From assembly GCA_017792345.1 (NCBI GenBank), contig CP051228.1, positions 2,309,501 to 2,373,500 on the forward strand: DNA of 64,000 bases. Reading direction: 5' to 3'. Shown piece by piece: positions 61,025 through 64,000 of this stretch. Made by a program: the position numbers and the translations under genes. The notes beneath the pieces are model-generated. The model was not told the origin of the DNA and made no database searches. It saw nothing but the letters and a program-made list of their open reading frames with translations. The stretch's first letter is position 1. Each line of letters starts with the position of its first letter. Origin of the DNA: Mesoflavibacter sp. (GTDB taxonomy: Bacteria; Pseudomonadota; Alphaproteobacteria; UBA8366; Aestuariispiraceae).

Positions 61025-61777
61025 TTAGCCGATGACTTTGGCTTCGTTGCGAAGCTTCGCGACCAGTTCGGCCACGTCGGCGACCTTGACGCCGGCTTGG
61101 CGCGGCGGCGGCTCGACGACTTTTACCGTCTGCAGGCGCGGGGTCGGGTCGACGCCCAGATCCGCCGGAGTCTTGGTGTCGATCGGCTTCTTCTTCGCCT
61201 TCATGATGTTCGGCAGCGAGGCATAGCGCGGCTCGTTCAGGCGCAGGTCGACCGAGCAGACGGCCGGCAGCTTGACCTTGATCGTCTCCAGGCCGCCATC
61301 GACTTCGCGGGTCGCCGTGGCTTCGCCGTCGCCGATTTCCAGCTTCGACACGAAGGTCGCCTGGGGCCAGCCCAGCAGGGCGGACAGCATCTGCGCCGTC
61401 TGGTTGGCGTCGTCGTCGATCGCCTGCTTGCCGCACAGGACCACGCCCGGGCCTTCGGCTTCGGCGACGGCCTTCAGGATCTTCGCGACGGCCAGCGGTT
61501 CCACTTCGCCGTCATGCTGAACCAGGATGCCGCGGTCGGCGCCCATGGCCAGCGCGGTGCGGATGGTTTCCTGGCTTTGCTGCGGGCCGATGGAAACGGC
61601 GATGACTTCCTCGGCCTGTCCGGCCTCTTTCATCCGAACGGCCTGTTCGACGGCGATTTCGTCGAACGGGTTCATCGACATTTTCACATTGGCGGTCTCG
61701 ACCCCCGTCTGATCCGCTTTGACGCGGATTTTGACGTTGTAGTCGACGACGCGCTTAACCGGCACCAAGACCTTCAT
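61025..61777 (-). CDS. etfB: Electron transfer flavoprotein beta subunit
   Basis: The 250-residue subunit has [20 protein letters not shown] at the start, [20 protein letters not shown], and the family signature [20 protein letters not shown]. It forms the ETF heterodimer with etfA, which follows. Length is typical. It is the first gene of the etfBA operon; the upstream minus-strand gene ends 177 bases away. Confidence 0.97.
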   Translation of the reverse strand: MKVLVPVKRVVDYNVKIRVKADQTGVETANVKMSMNPFDEIAVEQAVRMKEAGQAEEVIAVSIGPQQSQETIRTALAMGADRGILVQHDGEVEPLAVAKILKAVAEAEGPGVVLCGKQAIDDDANQTAQMLSALLGWPQATFVSKLEIGDGEATATREVDGGLETIKVKLPAVCSVDLRLNEPRYASLPNIMKAKKKPIDTKTPADLGVDPTPRLQTVKVVEPPPRQAGVKVADVAELVAKLRNEAKVIG

Positions 61778-61831
61778 TGCGGCGCGCTCCCTCTTCGTTT
61801 GAACGCTCGGGCATTAGCCCCTCAAATCGGA

Positions 61832-61857
61832 AGCTCCCGCCGCTTAGGGTGGGAGCT
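61832..61857 (-). other. Strong hairpin between the methyltransferase-like gene and etfB
   Basis: AGCTCCCGCC (61832-61841) and GGTGGGAGCT (61848-61857) form a ten-pair stem with one G-T pair and a six-base loop. No T-run follows on either strand. It may be a terminator-like or leader structure for the upstream or downstream gene. Confidence 0.45.
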
Positions 61858-61954
61858 CCCATAGGATCAACGCGGATGTTTAGGAGGCCACACTAAAGCG
61901 GTCAAGCGTTGTAGGGCCGATTTTGCGCCGCTTTGCGACATCGGGGGCAAATCG

Positions 61955-62707
61955 TCAAAGCACCCAGATGCCGACCTGGGTCTCGATTGTACTCCCATCG
62001 TGCCGCTCCCCCTCTGGCGCGATTGGCCAGTGCCAGGAAACCTTAGGGGCGGGAAGCAGTGCTTGTGCCGCCAGATTTTCTTCGTCCACGACCGCACCTT
62101 TCCGGTCGTGGGTGATGCGCCGGGCGTCCGCGATCAGGATGGATTTGGCGGCCAGAGACTTCAGGTCTCGTACGTGATCCCGCATGATCTGTCCGGACAG
62201 ACCGTGTTCTAAGATCGGTGTCGACAGGCCGCGTCGGGCGATGGCACGCAGCGGCAGGATCGGCAACTGCGACAGAAGATTGACCGACACGACATAGTCG
62301 GCCTCGTCAAATTCCCTCAACGGGTTGTCCGGCCGGTCCCACAGGGATGTTCCGAGAAAGAGTTTCTCCGCCACGCCATGGACATCCATCAGCCGGTAGT
62401 CGGCGTTCTCCGGCAGACGCAATCCGCGCAGCCTCACGGCGTCGACCAGAATGACCCGTTTGCAACGCGCTGCGAGGTCCGGCAGCGGGACGTCCAGGCA
62501 TTGGCCCGCCCCCAGGATTACGGCTGTCCCGCAATCCTTGGGCACATGATCGAGGATCGCCGCCTTGGTATGGCGTTGATGGTCCGCCCAGGCACCGGCG
62601 CAGCGGCGTGCGCGGTGACGGATTGCGATGGCTTCCGAAAGATACCCCAGCCGCCGCGCCCAAGGTGGGCAGGGCGTCGTCAGATATTCCAGGGCTTCAA
62701 GGATCAT
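61955..62707 (-). CDS. Methyltransferase-like (Rossmann-fold) hypothetical protein
   Basis: The 250-residue protein has a SAM-methyltransferase-like nucleotide motif in AVILGAGQCLDVPLPDLAAR, followed by the acidic end of the next strand in KRVILVDAVRLR and a DEADYVVSVNLLSQLPILPL region that resembles motif IV. The C-terminal part has HDRKGAVVDEENLAAQALLP. Substrate unknown. It follows the small membrane protein gene by seven bases, so it is part of the 63 kb minus-strand cluster. Confidence 0.6.
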   Translation of the reverse strand: MILEALEYLTTPCPPWARRLGYLSEAIAIRHRARRCAGAWADHQRHTKAAILDHVPKDCGTAVILGAGQCLDVPLPDLAARCKRVILVDAVRLRGLRLPENADYRLMDVHGVAEKLFLGTSLWDRPDNPLREFDEADYVVSVNLLSQLPILPLRAIARRGLSTPILEHGLSGQIMRDHVRDLKSLAAKSILIADARRITHDRKGAVVDEENLAAQALLPAPKVSWHWPIAPEGERHDGSTIETQVGIWVL

Positions 62708-62714
62708 GGCCGCC

Positions 62715-62999
62715 CTATTGCGGCGGTCCCGGCGACAGGAACTCGATCGCGGCGATATACAGGAAGAATATGGTCAGCATCACATACATGACGCGCTTCT
62801 GAAGCTCGATGAAGACCAGCCCATCTTCGGTGTAGTATTCCGCCTTCTTCTTGAACAGGGAATCCTTGTGGCCGAATCTCGGGATGCCCGGCTTCAGATG
62901 CCGCCAGGCGAAGAATTGCAGCGCGATGCCGGCGAAACAGCACAGGGCCAGCAGACCCCAGGCAACGATATGCAGAATTTCGAGAAGCGACCCGTCCAT
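62715..62999 (-). CDS. Small two-helix membrane protein
   Basis: The 94-residue protein starts MDGSLLEILHIVAWGLLALC, with a first helix in the opening 30 residues, a soluble middle (AEYYTEDGLVFIELQKRVMY) and a second helix (VMLTIFFLYIAAIEFLSPG). No family is recognised. Its start lies two bases after the stop of the adenosyltransferase gene, and the methyltransferase-like gene follows by seven bases, so the cluster is cotranscribed. Confidence 0.6.
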   Translation of the reverse strand: MDGSLLEILHIVAWGLLALCCFAGIALQFFAWRHLKPGIPRFGHKDSLFKKKAEYYTEDGLVFIELQKRVMYVMLTIFFLYIAAIEFLSPGPPQ

Positions 63000-63001
63000 G
63001 A

Positions 63002-63565
63002 TCAACGATTGGCCCCTGGGACCCAGAGAATATCGGCCTTTCCGCCGTCATTCAGATGGCGTCCGAGTACGAAGAACAGATCGGACAGACGGTTCAGGTA
63101 TTTGACCGATTCCGGATTGACCGGTTCCGCCTCCGCCAGGGCGACGACCAGGCGTTCCGCGCGGCGGGTTACCGTCCGTGCCAGGTGCAGATAGGCCGCG
63201 GCCGGCGTGCCGCCGGGCAGAATGAAGCTTTTCAACGGTTCCAGCGACGCGTTGTAGCGGTCGATCTCGTCTTCCAGGGTCTTTACCTGACTGGCTTCGA
63301 CCCGCAGGGCACTGGACCGTCGTTCGGTTCCTTCCGGGGTACACAGATCGGCACCAAGATCGAACAGATCGTTCTGGATGCGGGACAGCAGCGCGTCGAT
63401 TTCGCCCGTCGTGTGCTGACGCACCAGCCCGATCGCGGCATTGGCCTCGTCGACCGTGCCATAGGCCTCGACCCGCAGGTCATGCTTGGCGCGCCGGGAC
63501 CCGTCGCCCAGCGACGTCTGCCCCGCGTCACCGCCGCGGGTATAGATCTTCGACAGCGTGACCAA
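63002..63565 (-). CDS. Cob(I)alamin adenosyltransferase, PduO type
   Basis: The 187-residue protein matches PduO-type ATP:cob(I)alamin adenosyltransferases: SKIYTRGGDAGQTSLGDGSR (ATP-binding N-terminal motif), AYGTVDEANAAIGLVRQHTT and the C-terminal RRAERLVVALAEAEP and YLNRLSDLFFVLGRHLN helices. It transfers adenosyl to cobalamin for B12-dependent enzymes. It uses a TTG start at 63565 because no ATG fits before SKIYTRGG. The start lies two bases after the HIG1 gene stop, suggesting coupling. Confidence 0.9.
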   Translation of the reverse strand: MVTLSKIYTRGGDAGQTSLGDGSRRAKHDLRVEAYGTVDEANAAIGLVRQHTTGEIDALLSRIQNDLFDLGADLCTPEGTERRSSALRVEASQVKTLEDEIDRYNASLEPLKSFILPGGTPAAAYLHLARTVTRRAERLVVALAEAEPVNPESVKYLNRLSDLFFVLGRHLNDGGKADILWVPGANR

Positions 63566-63567
63566 GG

Positions 63568-63771
63568 TCAGCCCCCGCTGCGCAACAGGCCGAGGGCGAT
63601 CGCGAACAACACCAGGGCGGCCAGCTGCGCCAGGATGCGGTAGCGCATCAGGCGGTTGCCCCATTTGTTGTTGAACTCGCCGCCGCGCGCCATGGCGATG
63701 ATCCCGGTGAACAGGATCCCCACCGTTGCCAGCATGGCGATGACCATCAGGATGATTGCAAATATCGTCAT
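63568..63771 (-). CDS. HIG1 domain (hypoxia-induced) small membrane protein
   Basis: The 67-residue peptide starts MTIFAIILMVIAMLATVGIL and has a second helix YRILAQLAALVLFAIALGLL. It carries the HIG1 central motif GGEFNNKWGNRLMRYRILAQ. In mitochondria such proteins help respiratory supercomplexes; bacterial ones are linked to terminal oxidases. The ATG is at 63771. It is followed by the adenosyltransferase gene. Confidence 0.88.
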   Translation of the reverse strand: MTIFAIILMVIAMLATVGILFTGIIAMARGGEFNNKWGNRLMRYRILAQLAALVLFAIALGLLRSGG

Positions 63772-63795
63772 ACCGAAACACTTAGCGTGACGCCG

Positions 63796-63811
63796 GGCCT
63801 TCGGAAAGGCC
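63796..63811 (-). other. Short hairpin between the M24 peptidase and HIG1 genes
   Basis: GGCCTT (63796-63801) pairs with AAGGCC (63806-63811) around CGGA. It sits in the 74-base gap after the peptidase stop codon. No T-run follows, so at most it is a weak terminator. Confidence 0.35.
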
Positions 63812-63845
63812 TAGTTCGGGCCGCGACACCCCGCCGCTGTACCGG

Positions 63846-64000
63846 CTACCACCACCGGATACGCGCGTCGGTTAGCTTTTCGATACCGTCCTCCGTGACG
63901 ACCACGGTTTCCTCGAAATCGCCCAGATAGCCGTCGCGGGTCAGGGTTTTCTCGAAATTCAGAACCATGCCGGGCTGAATCTCCGTCTCGTCCCCGGGCG
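63846..64000 (-). CDS. M24-family metallopeptidase (C-terminal end, runs off the window)
   Basis: The visible 51 residues read PGDETEIQPGMVLNFEKTLT, then RDGYLGDFEETVVVTEDGIE and end with LTDARIRWW. The pattern PGMVLNFE and GDFEETVVVTEDG holds the last two metal-binding Glu of Xaa-Pro aminopeptidase/creatinase-type M24 enzymes. The catalytic start and specificity are outside the window. Confidence 0.85.
   Translation of the reverse strand, partial: PGDETEIQPGMVLNFEKTLTRDGYLGDFEETVVVTEDGIEKLTDARIRWW

Overview
The window is chromosomal DNA from a GC-rich alphaproteobacterium, most likely a Rhodospirillales-type organism. The grounds are a methionine synthase split into two genes, alphaproteobacterial CtaA, EtfAB and CydDCABX, a soluble PAS_5-type protein, and chemoreceptor and kinase architectures familiar from that order. 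This placement is inferred from gene content, not from a marker-gene tree.

Bases 1-10,900 are ordinary core genome: the start of a hydantoinase/oxoprolinase, a soluble chemoreceptor, a DoxX protein behind a striking structured leader, heme A synthase, a beta-propeller lipoprotein, a GNAT acetyltransferase, an enolase-superfamily dehydratase, a DUF533 protein and LepA.

An intact tRNA-Ser(GGA) at 10,934 marks the left edge of a genomic island reaching to roughly 33-34 kb. It starts with a decayed tyrosine integrase just behind the tRNA. It then carries a 2,001-residue helicase-nuclease fusion of a type linked to phage defence, a damaged IS3 element, and a 1,985-residue protein that fuses glycosyltransferases, a kinase-like domain, a methyltransferase and a polysaccharide deacetylase. 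After these come several nucleases (two EEP-family, one HNH, one probable PD-(D/E)XK), remnants of an IS3 transposase and a DUF2779 gene, and a three-gene cassette built on a membrane-anchored GTPase. Base composition is lower and more mixed than in the flanks, and the density of broken genes is high. No right-hand att repeat was found by eye.

From 34.1 kb the core resumes: an outer-membrane beta-barrel protein, split MetH, a small HNH insertion, and the complete bd-oxidase locus cydD-cydC-cydA-cydB-cydX. Next are a persulfide-dioxygenase-like metallohydrolase, fumarase C, and a DHA2 exporter divergent from its LysR regulator with two phased LysR-type operators between them. The rest holds two soluble histidine kinases (one coupled to a phytanoyl-CoA dioxygenase-like gene), a LysR-rhodanese pair, cupin and VOC genes, EtfAB with a clear terminator, a cob(I)alamin adenosyltransferase, a HIG1 protein and the end of an M24 peptidase.

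Themes that link the genes are respiration (ctaA, cydDCABX, etfAB, fumC, HIG1) and cobalamin use (metH and the adenosyltransferase). The most novel material is in the island: the giant multi-domain glycosyltransferase protein, the GTPase cassette and the nuclease cluster.
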